Counted from the stretch's first letter, positions 28,547-37,636 are shown. The stretch is 64,000 nucleotides of DNA from JANQOH01 sp965214495 (GCA_965214495.1 OZ243958.1:2666001-2730000), one strand, 5' to 3'. The notes: generated from the letters alone by a model not told the origin. Numbers and translations are program-made.

Positions 28547-30205
28547 ATGACGGATCGGATAGCCGTGGGCGACGTGGTCGCCGCGTTCCTTCAGGCGTGC
28601 GGTGTGGACACCGCCTACGGGGTGGTGTCGATTCACAACCTGCCGATGCTCGACGCGATCGCGCGCGGCAATGCCGTGCGTTTCGTCCCGGCGCGCGGCG
28701 AGGCGGGTGCGGGACACATGGCCGACGCCCACGCGCGGGTTTCCGGCCGCCTTGCCGCGCTGATCACCAGCACAGGGCCGGGCGCGGCCAACGCGGCCGG
28801 CGCGCTGGTGGAGGCGCGTTTTTCCGGCACGCCCCTGCTGCACATCACCGGCCAGACGGCCACCGGCAATATCGACCGCGCGCAGGGGGCGGTTCACGAC
28901 GTGCCGCAGCAACTCGACATGCTCGACTCGGTGTCGAAGGCGGCATGGCGCATACGTTCGCCGGAAACCGCGCTCGGCACGCTGACCCGCGCCGCGGCGG
29001 CGGCGCTGACTCCGCCCACAGGCCCGGTGAGCGTCGAAATCCCGATCGACGTTCAGCGCGCGCGTATTCCGCGACCGGCGACTCTGGACGCGCTGAGCCT
29101 GCCGGTGGCGGCGCCGATCGCGCCGACCCCCGAGGCGCTCGACGCGCTGGCCGCGGCCGTGCGTTCGGCGCGACGGCCGATCCTGTGGCTCGGCAGCGGC
29201 GCGCGCGGAGCGGCGACGGCCGTCGCGCGCCTCGCCGATCTCGGCATCCCCGTAGTGACGAGCTGGAAAGGCCGCGGGGTGTTGCCGGAAGACCACCCGA
29301 TGACCCTCGGCGCGCTCAACGGCACACCCGAGATCGAGACCTTCTACGACAGCCTCGACCTGATGATCGTCGCCGGTTCGCGCCTGCGCGGCCAGGAAAC
29401 CCGGGATCAATCGCTGCGATTGCCCGCCCGCCGGGTCCAGATCGACGTCGATCCGACCGCCGACGGCCGCGCCTACGACAACGAGTTGTTCGTCTGCGCC
29501 GACTGCGGCCTGACGCTCGACGGCCTGGCCGACCGCCTCGACGGCGGGTCGGTCGATCCGGGTCTCGCCGCCGAGACGGCGGCGGTGCGGCGCGAGGCCA
29601 CTGCGGCGTATCGCAAGACCCTGGGCGTTTACGCCGACTGGCCCGATCAGTTGCGCGAGGCGTTGCCGCGCGACGGGATTTTCGTGCGCGACATCACGCT
29701 CAATCACACCACATGGGCGAACCGGATCTTCCCGATCTACGGCACCCGGGACAGCGTCTATCCGGCCAGCGCGGCGATCGGGCCGGGCCTGCCGCTCGCG
29801 ATCGGTGCGGCGCTCGGCGGCGGCGGGCGCAAGGTGGTGGCGATGACCGGCGACGGCGGCTTCTATCTCAGCCTTGCGGAGCTCTGGACCCTGGTCCAGG
29901 AGCGTGCGGGCGTGGTTCTGGTGGTCATGAACGACGGCGGATACGGCGTCATCAAGCAGATCCAGGATCGGATGTATGGCGGCCGTCACCACTATGCCGA
30001 TATGGCGGGACCGGATCTGGCGCGTCTCGCCGCTCTTGCGGGCCTTCCTCACTTGAAGGTCGCCCAAGGCGGCGAATTCGGGGCGCGGGTGGCCGAGGGT
30101 CTGGCGATGGAGGGCCCCTCGCTGGTCGAGGTCGATATGGCGGCGGTCGGGCCGTTTCCGCCCTACTTCGTGCCGCCGCCCTATGTCGCCGCCGAGCGGG
30201 CGTAG
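28547..30205 (+). CDS. Thiamine-diphosphate-dependent enzyme (acetolactate synthase-like)
   Basis: 552 residues with the three ThDP-enzyme domains. The catalytic Glu lies in VPARGEAGAGHMADAHARVS near residue 50, the FAD/central domain is in the middle, and the ThDP-Mg motif MTGDGGFYLSLAELWTLVQE with VVMNDGGYGVIKQIQD is near residue 440. It could be a 2-oxoacid decarboxylase, a carboligase or a glyoxylate-type enzyme. It is not assigned as ilvB, because it is far from ilvH and the N-terminal SIHNLPML differs from the usual anabolic enzyme. A TATAAC box at 28513-28518 may be part of its promoter. Confidence 0.85.
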   Translation: MTDRIAVGDVVAAFLQACGVDTAYGVVSIHNLPMLDAIARGNAVRFVPARGEAGAGHMADAHARVSGRLAALITSTGPGAANAAGALVEARFSGTPLLHITGQTATGNIDRAQGAVHDVPQQLDMLDSVSKAAWRIRSPETALGTLTRAAAAALTPPTGPVSVEIPIDVQRARIPRPATLDALSLPVAAPIAPTPEALDALAAAVRSARRPILWLGSGARGAATAVARLADLGIPVVTSWKGRGVLPEDHPMTLGALNGTPEIETFYDSLDLMIVAGSRLRGQETRDQSLRLPARRVQIDVDPTADGRAYDNELFVCADCGLTLDGLADRLDGGSVDPGLAAETAAVRREATAAYRKTLGVYADWPDQLREALPRDGIFVRDITLNHTTWANRIFPIYGTRDSVYPASAAIGPGLPLAIGAALGGGGRKVVAMTGDGGFYLSLAELWTLVQERAGVVLVVMNDGGYGVIKQIQDRMYGGRHHYADMAGPDLARLAALAGLPHLKVAQGGEFGARVAEGLAMEGPSLVEVDMAAVGPFPPYFVPPPYVAAERA

Positions 30206-30248
30206 CGTCCGGGGCTGCGTTCGATGACGAGATAGCGGGAGAACGGAC

Positions 30249-30950
30249 ATGACGGATACGGCGCGGCAAACGGCGCTCATCGTTGGCGCGGGCGGCGGGT
30301 TGAGCGCCTCTCTGGCGCGGGTCTTCGCGCGCGAAGGCATGGCGGTCGCGGTCGCGGCGCGCGACGTCGACAAGCTCTCGGAGCTGTGCAGCGAAACCGG
30401 CGCGCGCGCCAGATCCTGCGATGCCACGGACGAAGACCAGGTGGCGGGGTTGTTCGACTGGTTCGACGAGGGGTTCGGCGCACCGTCGGTGGTCGTTTAC
30501 AACCCCTCCGCCCGCCGGCGCGCCGCCGTGGTCGATCTGACGCCGGGCGAGGTGCGGGACGCGATCGCCGTGACCTTGTTCGGTGGTTTTCTGGTCGCCC
30601 GGCAGGCGGCGCGGCGGATGATCGCGGCGGGCAGGGGCGCAATTCTGTTCACCGGCGCCTCGGCCAGCGTCAAGGGCTACGCCAATTCGTCAAGTTTCGC
30701 GATGGGCAAATTCGGCCTGCGCGGCCTTGCCCAGAGCATGGCCCGCGAACTCGCGCCGAAGAACGTGCACGTCGCCCACTTCGTGATCGACGGCAGCATT
30801 CTCATCCCCGGCCGCAGCGAACCGGCGGACGCGCCGGATTCGATGCTGCGCCCGGACGCCATCGCCGAGACCTATCTCGCGGTGGTCGAACAGCAGCGCA
30901 GCGCCTGGACCTGGGAGGTCGAAGTCCGGCCCTGGGTTGAGAACTTCTGA
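30249..30950 (+). CDS. Short-chain dehydrogenase/reductase with atypical active site
   Basis: 233 residues. The cofactor fold is ALIVGAGGGLSASLARVFAR at residues 9-28. The active-site Ser is in LFTGASASVKGY, but the usual Tyr-x-x-x-Lys is SSFAMGKFGLRGLAQSMARE, with Phe where the catalytic Tyr should be and Lys kept. The C-terminus HFVIDGSILIPGRSEP is typical of an uncharacterised alphaproteobacterial SDR group. The enzyme may have another proton donor or a binding role. Confidence 0.8.
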   Translation: MTDTARQTALIVGAGGGLSASLARVFAREGMAVAVAARDVDKLSELCSETGARARSCDATDEDQVAGLFDWFDEGFGAPSVVVYNPSARRRAAVVDLTPGEVRDAIAVTLFGGFLVARQAARRMIAAGRGAILFTGASASVKGYANSSSFAMGKFGLRGLAQSMARELAPKNVHVAHFVIDGSILIPGRSEPADAPDSMLRPDAIAETYLAVVEQQRSAWTWEVEVRPWVENF

Positions 30951-31002
30951 ACCGTCGTTCCGGCCGGCGGCGTAACCCCATCCGCCGCGAGGAGATCGGC
31001 CG

Positions 31003-31844
31003 ATGACCGCCGAAACGCGTCCGCAAGACCCGCAGGGATCCCCGCCGATCGCGTCATGGCCGGCGCACTCTTTCGGCGTCGGGGCGGCCTTGATCGTGGC
31101 CTCGGTGTCGATGACGTCCGCAGTCGCGGCCGGAGACGGTTTCTACCTGCGCGGCGGAATCGGTCTCGACTGGACGAAGGAAACGAAGTTCACGGACGAG
31201 GGCGACTGTTCGAGCCTTTCTCCCGCGGCGTTATACGGGTGCGGTTCGGGTAACGACGGCGCACCCATCGGCTCGCTCGGCGATTTCGGAACGGTGGCCG
31301 GCATCGAGCTCGGGCTCGGTTACGCCGTGGCGCAAGCCGCGCGACTGGAACTGCTCGTCGAATACCGCCCGCACTTCACGTTCGAGGGTTTGGCCAATTC
31401 CGGCAGGTCACGGAGCGGCAACCGGTAAAAGCGGATCTGTCAGCCCTGTCCGGGATGCCGGCCGCTTACGTGGACTTCGCCGAACCGGGTTTCCCGGGGC
31501 TCGGTCCATTCAGTCCGTTCATTGGCGCCGGCGTCGGCGCCGGCCTCGTCGAGATCGACGACACGCTCATGACGTTTCCGAAGACGCGGACCGTCGTTCC
31601 GGGCGGGGGCCGGGTCGGTCTCGCCTGGATGCTGACGGCCGGAGTCGCGGCGCCGCCGGGCGAGAAGACGACGCTCGATCTCGCCTGGCGTTACACCGAC
31701 CTCGGCGCCGTCGAGACCGACCGGGGCGAGGGCCGGGTCGTCTGGCGCGATGGAAGCCGGGCGCCCGTGCCGCTCGACCTCGCTGCGACGCGGGCGACAC
31801 TGAGGGGGCACGGGCTGCGGCTCTCCCTGCGCTACGCGTTCTGA
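31003..31844 (+). pseudogene. Outer-membrane beta-barrel protein, frameshifted
   Basis: The first part (31003-31428) has a signal peptide ending near SAVA-AGDG, then barrel-like strands (GFYLRGGIGLDW, GIELGLGYAVAQAARLELLV). It runs out of frame near 31400. Reading the next frame continues smoothly: FRQVTERQPVKADLSAL, then GLGPFSPFIGAGVGAGLVEI and a final barrel strand GHGLRLSLRYAF with terminal Phe. One base change near 31390-31405 would restore about 280 residues of an opacity/OmpA-like barrel. It is a recent pseudogene or a sequencing error. Confidence 0.75.
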
Positions 31845-31851
31845 CGCCCGG

Positions 31852-32406
31852 TCAGGCCGCTTCGCGCCACTTGATCGAACAGCCCATCGACGGAATCTGG
31901 TCTTCCGGACCGCGGCCGGTTTCCGCGACCCGTTTCATCGCTTCGTAGAGGTCGCGCCGGGCGCCTGCCACCGGGGTGGTCTTCGAGGCGTCGAGCCGGC
32001 CGCGATACTGAAGACCGAGCGCCTTGTCGAAGCCGAAGAAATCAGGCGTGCATACCGCCCCGTAGGCGCGCGCCATGTCCTGCGATTCGTCGAACAGGTA
32101 GGGGAAGGGAAACGCTTTCCGGCGTGCGACCTTCACCATGTTGTCGAAACTGTCTTCGGGGTAGGCGTCGGGATCGTTCGAGTTGATCGCGATCAGGTTC
32201 ACGCCGAGCGCCGCGAGGTCCTTCGCGTCGCGGATCAACAGGTCGAGGATCGCTTTGACGTAGGGGCAGTGGTTGCACATGAACACGACGACCGTGCCGT
32301 TGGGGCCGCGCAGGTTGGTGAGACGGTGCATTTGGCCGTCGACGCCCTTGAGGGTGAAGGGCGGTGCGGGCCACCCGAAATCGCAGATCGGTTGAGTCTC
32401 GGCCAT
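31852..32406 (-). CDS. Thioredoxin-fold redoxin protein
   Basis: 184 residues from ATG 32406. AhpC/TSA-type fold with VVVFMCNHCPYVKAILDLLI, whose CNHC is a redox CxxC motif near residue 43; LGVNLIAINSNDPDAYPEDS and GAVCTPDFFGFDKAL follow. It is a thiol oxidoreductase of the ScoI/resA-like peroxiredoxin group, cytosolic as no signal is present in this start. It is convergent with the barrel pseudogene and is the last chromosomal-looking gene before the CRISPR locus. Confidence 0.8.
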   Translation of the reverse strand: MAETQPICDFGWPAPPFTLKGVDGQMHRLTNLRGPNGTVVVFMCNHCPYVKAILDLLIRDAKDLAALGVNLIAINSNDPDAYPEDSFDNMVKVARRKAFPFPYLFDESQDMARAYGAVCTPDFFGFDKALGLQYRGRLDASKTTPVAGARRDLYEAMKRVAETGRGPEDQIPSMGCSIKWREAA

Positions 32407-32865
32407 GGCGGACCTCCGCTTGGGGAAACCGTTCCGTCGCAGGATAGCAAATTCGGGTCGCGCCGGTTCGATAGCGGCAGACGAATTTCGTCCTCTCGCG
32501 CGGTCTGCGAATATGGTTTTACCGACTTCCCGTGCCGCGAGTAAATCGTGAATCGAAAATTGCTGCCGAAAGCACGCCTGCGATCGATAGACGACGAGGT
32601 GAAGAAGGCCTCGGTAACGGGGTAGTCGGGCCAGTAGCGCTTCACGACCGCGTGCATGATGCCCCGATACAATCCAGCCTCTTGGCATGGCGAATCAGGC
32701 AACCGAGTGGAGCGATCAGATAGGCGCGCAGCGCTCTCATCCATCGGGCCAGCCAACGAGCCGCTGGCGCAAGTTTTTTGGCGTGTTGAGATAGCCCATC
32801 GAGCGGCGTTCGCCCCACGCAGATCGAATGGCGCTTGTCTGCCGGCGAAAACGTGCGTGCGCATG
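32407..32865. other. Noncoding stretch with no recognised gene
   Basis: Between the redoxin gene and the tracrRNA I see no reading frame with a recognisable product on either strand. Short minus-strand peptides such as HAVVKRYWPDYPVTEAFF could be debris of an inactivated gene, but no family can be named. It probably marks the left edge of the accessory region. Confidence 0.5.
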
Positions 32866-32869
32866 AGGC

Positions 32870-32990
32870 TCAGAAGGAGGGGAGGCGGCCCGCAGGCCGC
32901 CTCATGTGGTGCATATTTCAGCTTGTTAACGGAAAGCCCTCGATCACCAGACCGCTACGTTGGCGAAATCTCCCCGTTAGCTTGCACCAC
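32870..32990 (-). ncRNA. tracrRNA candidate (anti-repeat plus terminator hairpin)
   Basis: On the minus strand a stretch equal to the plus-strand CRISPR repeat appears once outside the array: 22 consecutive bases at 32936-32957 are identical to the central part of the repeat, and the anti-repeat extends to about 32925-32961 with CCGTTAAC where the repeat has CCGCAAC. The RNA can therefore pair along most of a crRNA repeat, with an internal mismatch as in known duplexes. It continues AAGCTGAAATATGC and ends in a GC hairpin. A TTGACA at 33023-33018 (minus) may be its -35 box, with a poor -10. It is divergent from cas9. Confidence 0.85.
32880..32903 (-). terminator. Terminator hairpin of the tracrRNA
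   Basis: A 9-bp stem GAGGCGGCC/GGCCGCCTC with a 4-base loop (32882-32903); on the minus strand it is followed by CCCTCCTTCT, a pyrimidine-rich but T-poor tail. It likely serves as the 3' hairpin of the tracrRNA. Confidence 0.65.
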
Positions 32991-33082
32991 GATCAGTTCT
33001 CGGGAATCTGTGCACGATGTCAAGTGCATTAGAATATATGGTTGGCGAAATGTCGGAAATTTGAACCCTCAGGAGCGTTGCC

Positions 33083-36000
33083 GTGTCGTCAGGCCACCGT
33101 CCCTACCGTCTGGGTTTGGATCTGGGCTCCAATTCCATAGGCTGGTTCGTCATCTGGCTCGATGACGACGGCAAACCTTGCGGACTGGGGCCGGGCGGAG
33201 TACGCATTTTTTCCGACGGGCGCGACCCGCAATCGAAGGCGTCCAACGCCATGTCGCGCCGCGTGGCCCGCGGCATGCGGCGGCGACGGGACCGCTATCT
33301 GAAAAGGCGGGAACGGCTGATGGACCGGCTTGTCGGGTTCGGTCTCATGCCGGTCGATGAAGCCGAAAGAAAGAGGCTCGAGGGATGCGATCCCTACAAA
33401 CTCCGGGCCGAAGCGTTGGATCACCGACTCCCTCTGCATCACGTGGGCCGGGCCCTGTTCCATCTGAACCAGCGACGCGGATTCAGATCGAATCGCAAGA
33501 CGACCCGCGGCGACAACGAAGCCGGACCGATCAAGGAGGCCGTCGGCAGGATGGAACAGGCCATGATGACCGATGGCGCGCGCACCTTGGGCGAGTTTCT
33601 GTGGCGCCGTCACCGCAGACGCCAGGGCGTGCGCACGCGAAACGTGGGAACAGCGACCAGGGCAGCCTACGATCTATACCCGTCGCGCAGGATGTTGGAG
33701 GAGGAGTTCGACGCGATCTGGGCGTCGCAGGCGGCCCATCATCCCGGGATGACGGACGAGGCGCGCGACATGCTGCGCGGCATCGTCTTTCATCAACGGC
33801 TCTTGCACGAACAACCGGTTGGCAAATGCGCGCTTGATCCCGTCAGGAGTCCGGACGACGCCGACGGCTTCCGTTTGGCGCGCGCGCATCCGCTGGCCCA
33901 GCGCTTTCGCATCCTTCAGGAGGTCAACAATCTGGAGTATGGCGAGATCGGGCAGCAATTGATCAGGCTGGACGACGAACAGCGCGAAAGGCTCGTGCGG
34001 GCCCTGAGCGGGAGGAACAGGCTGACATTCGACCGAATGCGCATGTTGCTGACGCTGCCGGAGGGCGCGCGCTTCAATCTTGAAAGTGACAAGCGCCGGG
34101 AGCTCAAGGGTGACGAGACCGCCGCAAAATTGAGCCACAGGAGCCTGTTCGGCCCACGATGGCGCTCCATGGACCGGCCGCGGCAAGGCGATATCGTCGA
34201 GCAATTGCTGGCCGTGCAGGATGAGGACGTCCTGGTCGATTGGCTCGTGGCGGAGACCAGGCTGGACGAGGAAACGGCCCGGCGCGTCTCCAACACCGCC
34301 CTGCGCGAGGGCCACGGGCGGCTCGGACGCCGCGCTATCCGACGGCTCCTGCCGCACCTGGAAGCGGGGCGGCGCTATGACGAGGCCGCGGAGACGGAGT
34401 ATGGCGGGCATTCCGAACGGCGCACCGGCGAAGTGGTGAAGCGTCTGCCCTATTATGGCGCATGGATGCCGGACGCGGTGACGGGCAGCGGCGATGTTCG
34501 CGACCGCACCCAGAAGCGCTGGGGCCGCTTGCCCAACCCCACCGTCCACATCGGACTGGGCCAGCTGCGCCGTGTCGTCAATGCGATTGTGAAGGAGAAC
34601 GGGCCGCCCGCGGAAGCCGTCGTGGAGATGACGCGCGGATTCAAGCTGTCGCCGGGAAAGGTGCGCGAGCTGGAGCGCGAGCAGGCCGTGAATCAGGAGA
34701 AAAACGAAACACGCGATCGCAAGATCGCGGAACTCGGGCATGCGCCCAACGCCCGAAACCGTCTGAAGATGCGTTTGTGGGAGGAACTCGACCCGCTCGA
34801 CCGCTGTTGTCCTTTCACCGGTGAAACGATTTCAGTACAGCGCCTGTTCTCTGAAGAGGTCGAGATCGAGCACCTGATCCCGTTCTCGAATTCGTGGGAC
34901 GACAGCGCGGCCAACAAGGTGGTCGCCATGCGCTTCGCCAATCGGGCGAAGGGCCGGAATACGCCGTTCGACGCCTTCGGCGGCAATCCGACGATCGACG
35001 GCCGCCGCTACGACTGGAACGCCATCGCCCGACGGGCCGAGAACCTGCCGGGGAACAAGCGCTGGCGGTTCGCGCCCGACGCGATGCAGCGTTTCGAGAA
35101 GCAGGGGGGATTTCTCGCTCGCCAACTGAACGAGACTGGCTGGTTCGCGCGTCTCGCCAAGGATTATGTCGAGGGTCTCACCGGTCCTTACAAGGTCTGG
35201 GTCGCGCCGGGCCGGCTGACCGAGATAATCCGGGCCAAATGGGGTCTGAACAGTCTCTTGCCCGACCACAATTTCACCGACCGTAAAAACCGCGCCGACC
35301 ATCGCCATCACGCCATAGACGCGCTGGTGGTTGGCCTGACTGACCGCTCGTTGCTGCAAGCGATGGCAAGCGCATACGACTGGAATCGCGGCCGGATCAA
35401 GGTGCCGGAACCTTGGGAGGGTCTCCGTGACGACCTGGGCGGCGGGCTGCGAAGCATGACTGTCTCGCACCGGCCCGACCACGCTGCAAGTGGCAAACTG
35501 CACAAGGCGACGGCATTCGGTCTCGTCAAGAATCCCGACCGGGAAGACGGGAATCTCATCTGCCGGAAGACTCTGACCGAACTTACCCGGCCAGAGATCG
35601 GACGCATCCGGGATGTCCGACTGAGAGAGATGGTCGATGCCCATGTCCGCGCGGTGGCGGCGAGGGGCGGAAACCTGAAAGAAGCGCTGAGCAGCTTTGA
35701 CGCCGCTCACCGGAACAACCGTCACGTCAAAGAAGGAGTGCGGCGGGTGCGCGTTCTCAGGAGCGAGAGACCGGCCTATCTGGTCAACGTCGAGGATAAC
35801 CGGGGTCAAGCGTACAAGTTCTATAGCGCCGGGGAAAACGCCTTCGTCGATATTTTTGAGGAGCCGGATCGCGCTTGGCGGGGCGAGGCGACAACGATGT
35901 TTGACGCCAACCAGCCCGGCCATCGACCGCGGTGGCGCGACCGCAACGACGTCGCTTTCCTCATGCGGGTCAGGAAGGGCGACCTGATGACCGTGGAAGA

Positions 36001-36244
36001 TACCGATGGCGAACGCAAAGTCATGGTCGTTCATCGATTGGAGGCGTCGGCAAGCAGATTCCGGCTGGCGCCGCATCACGAGGGCGGGGATTTGCAGAAG
36101 CGTCACAGGAATCCCGACGATCCCTTCCGTTGGCGTATATGGAGCTACAGCTCGCTCCGGAACCGGGGCGCAGAACGCGTCCGGGTCGATGAATTAGGGC
36201 GCGTCTGGCGCGTCCCCCCGGACGAGGCGAGGCATTCGTTGTAG
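33083..36244 (+). CDS. cas9: CRISPR-associated endonuclease Cas9, type II-C
   Basis: 1053 residues, compact as for II-C. RuvC-I is YRLGLDLGSNSIGWFVIWLD with Asp13; an Arg-rich bridge helix (SRRVARGMRRRRDRYLKRRE) follows; RuvC-II has Glu515 in AEAVVEMTRGFKL; the HNH domain has its catalytic His597 in EVEIEHLIPFSNSWDDSAAN; RuvC-III is RADHRHHAIDALVVGL with His743 and Asp746. All catalytic residues are present, so double-strand cleavage is expected. The C-terminal 300 residues would recognise the PAM, which cannot be predicted. The GTG start has AGGAG at 33071-33075. It is the first gene of cas9-cas1-cas2 with no csn2 or cas4, hence II-C. Confidence 0.97.
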   Translation: MSSGHRPYRLGLDLGSNSIGWFVIWLDDDGKPCGLGPGGVRIFSDGRDPQSKASNAMSRRVARGMRRRRDRYLKRRERLMDRLVGFGLMPVDEAERKRLEGCDPYKLRAEALDHRLPLHHVGRALFHLNQRRGFRSNRKTTRGDNEAGPIKEAVGRMEQAMMTDGARTLGEFLWRRHRRRQGVRTRNVGTATRAAYDLYPSRRMLEEEFDAIWASQAAHHPGMTDEARDMLRGIVFHQRLLHEQPVGKCALDPVRSPDDADGFRLARAHPLAQRFRILQEVNNLEYGEIGQQLIRLDDEQRERLVRALSGRNRLTFDRMRMLLTLPEGARFNLESDKRRELKGDETAAKLSHRSLFGPRWRSMDRPRQGDIVEQLLAVQDEDVLVDWLVAETRLDEETARRVSNTALREGHGRLGRRAIRRLLPHLEAGRRYDEAAETEYGGHSERRTGEVVKRLPYYGAWMPDAVTGSGDVRDRTQKRWGRLPNPTVHIGLGQLRRVVNAIVKENGPPAEAVVEMTRGFKLSPGKVRELEREQAVNQEKNETRDRKIAELGHAPNARNRLKMRLWEELDPLDRCCPFTGETISVQRLFSEEVEIEHLIPFSNSWDDSAANKVVAMRFANRAKGRNTPFDAFGGNPTIDGRRYDWNAIARRAENLPGNKRWRFAPDAMQRFEKQGGFLARQLNETGWFARLAKDYVEGLTGPYKVWVAPGRLTEIIRAKWGLNSLLPDHNFTDRKNRADHRHHAIDALVVGLTDRSLLQAMASAYDWNRGRIKVPEPWEGLRDDLGGGLRSMTVSHRPDHAASGKLHKATAFGLVKNPDREDGNLICRKTLTELTRPEIGRIRDVRLREMVDAHVRAVAARGGNLKEALSSFDAAHRNNRHVKEGVRRVRVLRSERPAYLVNVEDNRGQAYKFYSAGENAFVDIFEEPDRAWRGEATTMFDANQPGHRPRWRDRNDVAFLMRVRKGDLMTVEDTDGERKVMVVHRLEASASRFRLAPHHEGGDLQKRHRNPDDPFRWRIWSYSSLRNRGAERVRVDELGRVWRVPPDEARHSL

Positions 36245-36262
36245 GCGCGCGGGAGGCCCGAC

Positions 36263-37162
36263 ATGGTGGGGCGCGTGGTGGATCTGGAGACCGATGGAAG
36301 GCATCTGTCGCTCCATCGCGGTTTTCTGGTGGTGAGCGAAGACGGCGAGGAGATCGGCCGCGTCGGCCTGGACGGCATCGCGGCGGTGGTCGCCAACGCC
36401 CGCGGCCTGACCTGGAGCAACCATGCGCTGGTGAGTCTGGCGGAACGCGGCATCGCGACGGTTCTGTGCGGCCCGAACCACCGGCCCGCAGCCGTCGTCT
36501 GGCCCGTGGAGAGTCACCATGCGCAAACGGGTCGTATGGCGGACCAAGCGCGCGCCCGAACACCGCTGAAGAAGCGCCTGTGGGCGCAGATCGTCCGTGC
36601 GAAAATTCTGGCCCAAGGCGCTACTCTAGCGGCCGCGGGCGCGCCCCACGGCGGCTTTCGGCTCCTGTCCCGCAAAGTACGGTCGGGCGACCCCGACAAC
36701 GTGGAGGCCGCTGCTGCCCGCCGGTATTGGCCATTGCTGATGGGCACCGACTTCCGGCGCGACCGCGAAGCGGGCGGTGTGAACGGCCTCCTGAACTACG
36801 GCTACGCTGTGCTGCGTGCCGGCGTAGCGCGCGCCGTGATGGCGGCGGGGCTTCACCCCAGCTTGGGCCTGATGCACTCAAACCGGGGCAACCCCATGGT
36901 GCTGGTCGATGACCTGATGGAACCGTTCCGCCCGGTCGTGGACCTGGAGGTTTGGCGCCTGGTTCGCTGCGGCATCGAAGAGGTCGATCGCGACGCCAAG
37001 GCGGCGCTCGCCCGGGTAATGATCTTGGATCTGCCGTCCGTCGCCGGAATGAGTCCGGTGGTGGTGTGTGCGGAGCGGCTCGCGCAATCCGTAGCGCGCG
37101 CTTACGCAAGTGAGGGCGACGCCCTTGATCTTCCGATTCCGGGACTGCCACTGGGGGGATGA
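36263..37162 (+). CDS. cas1: CRISPR-associated endonuclease Cas1
   Basis: 299 residues. The metal ligands are Glu148 in PDNVEAAAARRYWPLLMG, His205 in LGLMHSNRGNPMVLVDD and Asp217 in VDDLMEPFRPVVD. Cas1 with Cas2 forms the integrase that inserts new spacers. It starts 18 bases after cas9 with a GGGAGG site and overlaps cas2 by 4 bases. Confidence 0.96.
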   Translation: MVGRVVDLETDGRHLSLHRGFLVVSEDGEEIGRVGLDGIAAVVANARGLTWSNHALVSLAERGIATVLCGPNHRPAAVVWPVESHHAQTGRMADQARARTPLKKRLWAQIVRAKILAQGATLAAAGAPHGGFRLLSRKVRSGDPDNVEAAAARRYWPLLMGTDFRRDREAGGVNGLLNYGYAVLRAGVARAVMAAGLHPSLGLMHSNRGNPMVLVDDLMEPFRPVVDLEVWRLVRCGIEEVDRDAKAALARVMILDLPSVAGMSPVVVCAERLAQSVARAYASEGDALDLPIPGLPLGG

Positions 37163-37533
37163 CACAGCGCCCCCCAATCAGGAGGCCGCGGGCGGAGAGC
37201 GGGGTCGCGCTCAGCGGATATCGCATCGTGTGGATGATCGTGTTCTTCGACCTGCCGGTCGCCACCAAATTGCAGCGCAGCGCTGCCGCGCGGTTTCGTC
37301 ACGACCTGCTGGATGAAGGCTTCGAGATGAGCCAGTATTCGGTGTATTTTCGGCATTGTGCGGGTAAGGAACAGGCTGGCGCGCTTGCCCGGCGGATCGA
37401 GCTGGCCATACCCGGGGAGGGTAAGGTCCACGTGATGCAAATCACCGATAAGCAGTACGAGAACGTCCGGGTGTTCCGGGGAAGAAAACGCGAACCCGGC
37501 CCGAGAAACCCCGACCAGCTGGTCATGTTCTAA
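37159..37533 (+). CDS. cas2: CRISPR-associated protein Cas2
   Basis: 124 residues with the ferredoxin-like Cas2 fold: first strand RIVWMIVFFDLPVATKLQ (Asp31), then QYSVYFRHCAGKEQ and GKVHVMQITDKQYENVRVF. The N-terminal 18 residues are a little longer than usual. It overlaps cas1 and is the last gene of the operon, followed by a bidirectional terminator and the array. Confidence 0.95.
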   Translation: MTQRPPIRRPRAESGVALSGYRIVWMIVFFDLPVATKLQRSAAARFRHDLLDEGFEMSQYSVYFRHCAGKEQAGALARRIELAIPGEGKVHVMQITDKQYENVRVFRGRKREPGPRNPDQLVMF

Positions 37534-37569
37534 TGCGAGCATGGCCGAGTTCACGACCGGGCGGGCGAG

Positions 37570-37597
37570 AAAAAGGCCCTGAAATCAGGGCCTTTTT
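37570..37597. terminator. Bidirectional terminator between cas2 and the CRISPR array
   Basis: A perfect 13-base inverted repeat (AAAAAGGCCCTGA / TCAGGGCCTTTTT) with a two-base centre. It gives a GC stem followed by five Ts on both strands, so it can end the cas operon on the plus strand and the array transcript on the minus strand. This fits convergent transcription. Confidence 0.85.
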
Positions 37598-37607
37598 GAG
37601 AGATCGA

Positions 37608-37636
37608 AATTTAGCGGTCTGGTGATCGAGGGCCAA
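37608..37636 (-). promoter_or_regulatory. Promoter-like element inside each CRISPR repeat (first copy shown)
   Basis: In crRNA direction the repeat holds TTGGCCC at positions 8-14, a 14-base spacer, and GCTAAATT at its 3' end. This is close to the Caulobacter housekeeping consensus as I remember it (TTGACGS, N10-14, GCTANAWC): 5 of 7 and 7 of 8 positions. The start would fall in the following spacer, as in Neisseria II-C arrays. All 35 repeats keep it. Confidence 0.55.

Noticed and set aside
28547..30205. Calling the ThDP enzyme the acetolactate synthase large subunit
   Set aside because: It is 26 kb from ilvH, has a different N-terminal motif, and many ThDP carboligases or decarboxylases share the fold.
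27206..30427. A 1073-residue open frame on the minus strand
   Set aside because: It lies opposite the thiolase, ThDP enzyme and SDR genes, has no domain signature, and is the usual high-GC antisense shadow.
32745..32775. GCCAGCCAACGAGCCGC as an anti-repeat
   Set aside because: It aligns with the repeat only with several gaps; the 22-base exact match at 32936-32957 is far better.
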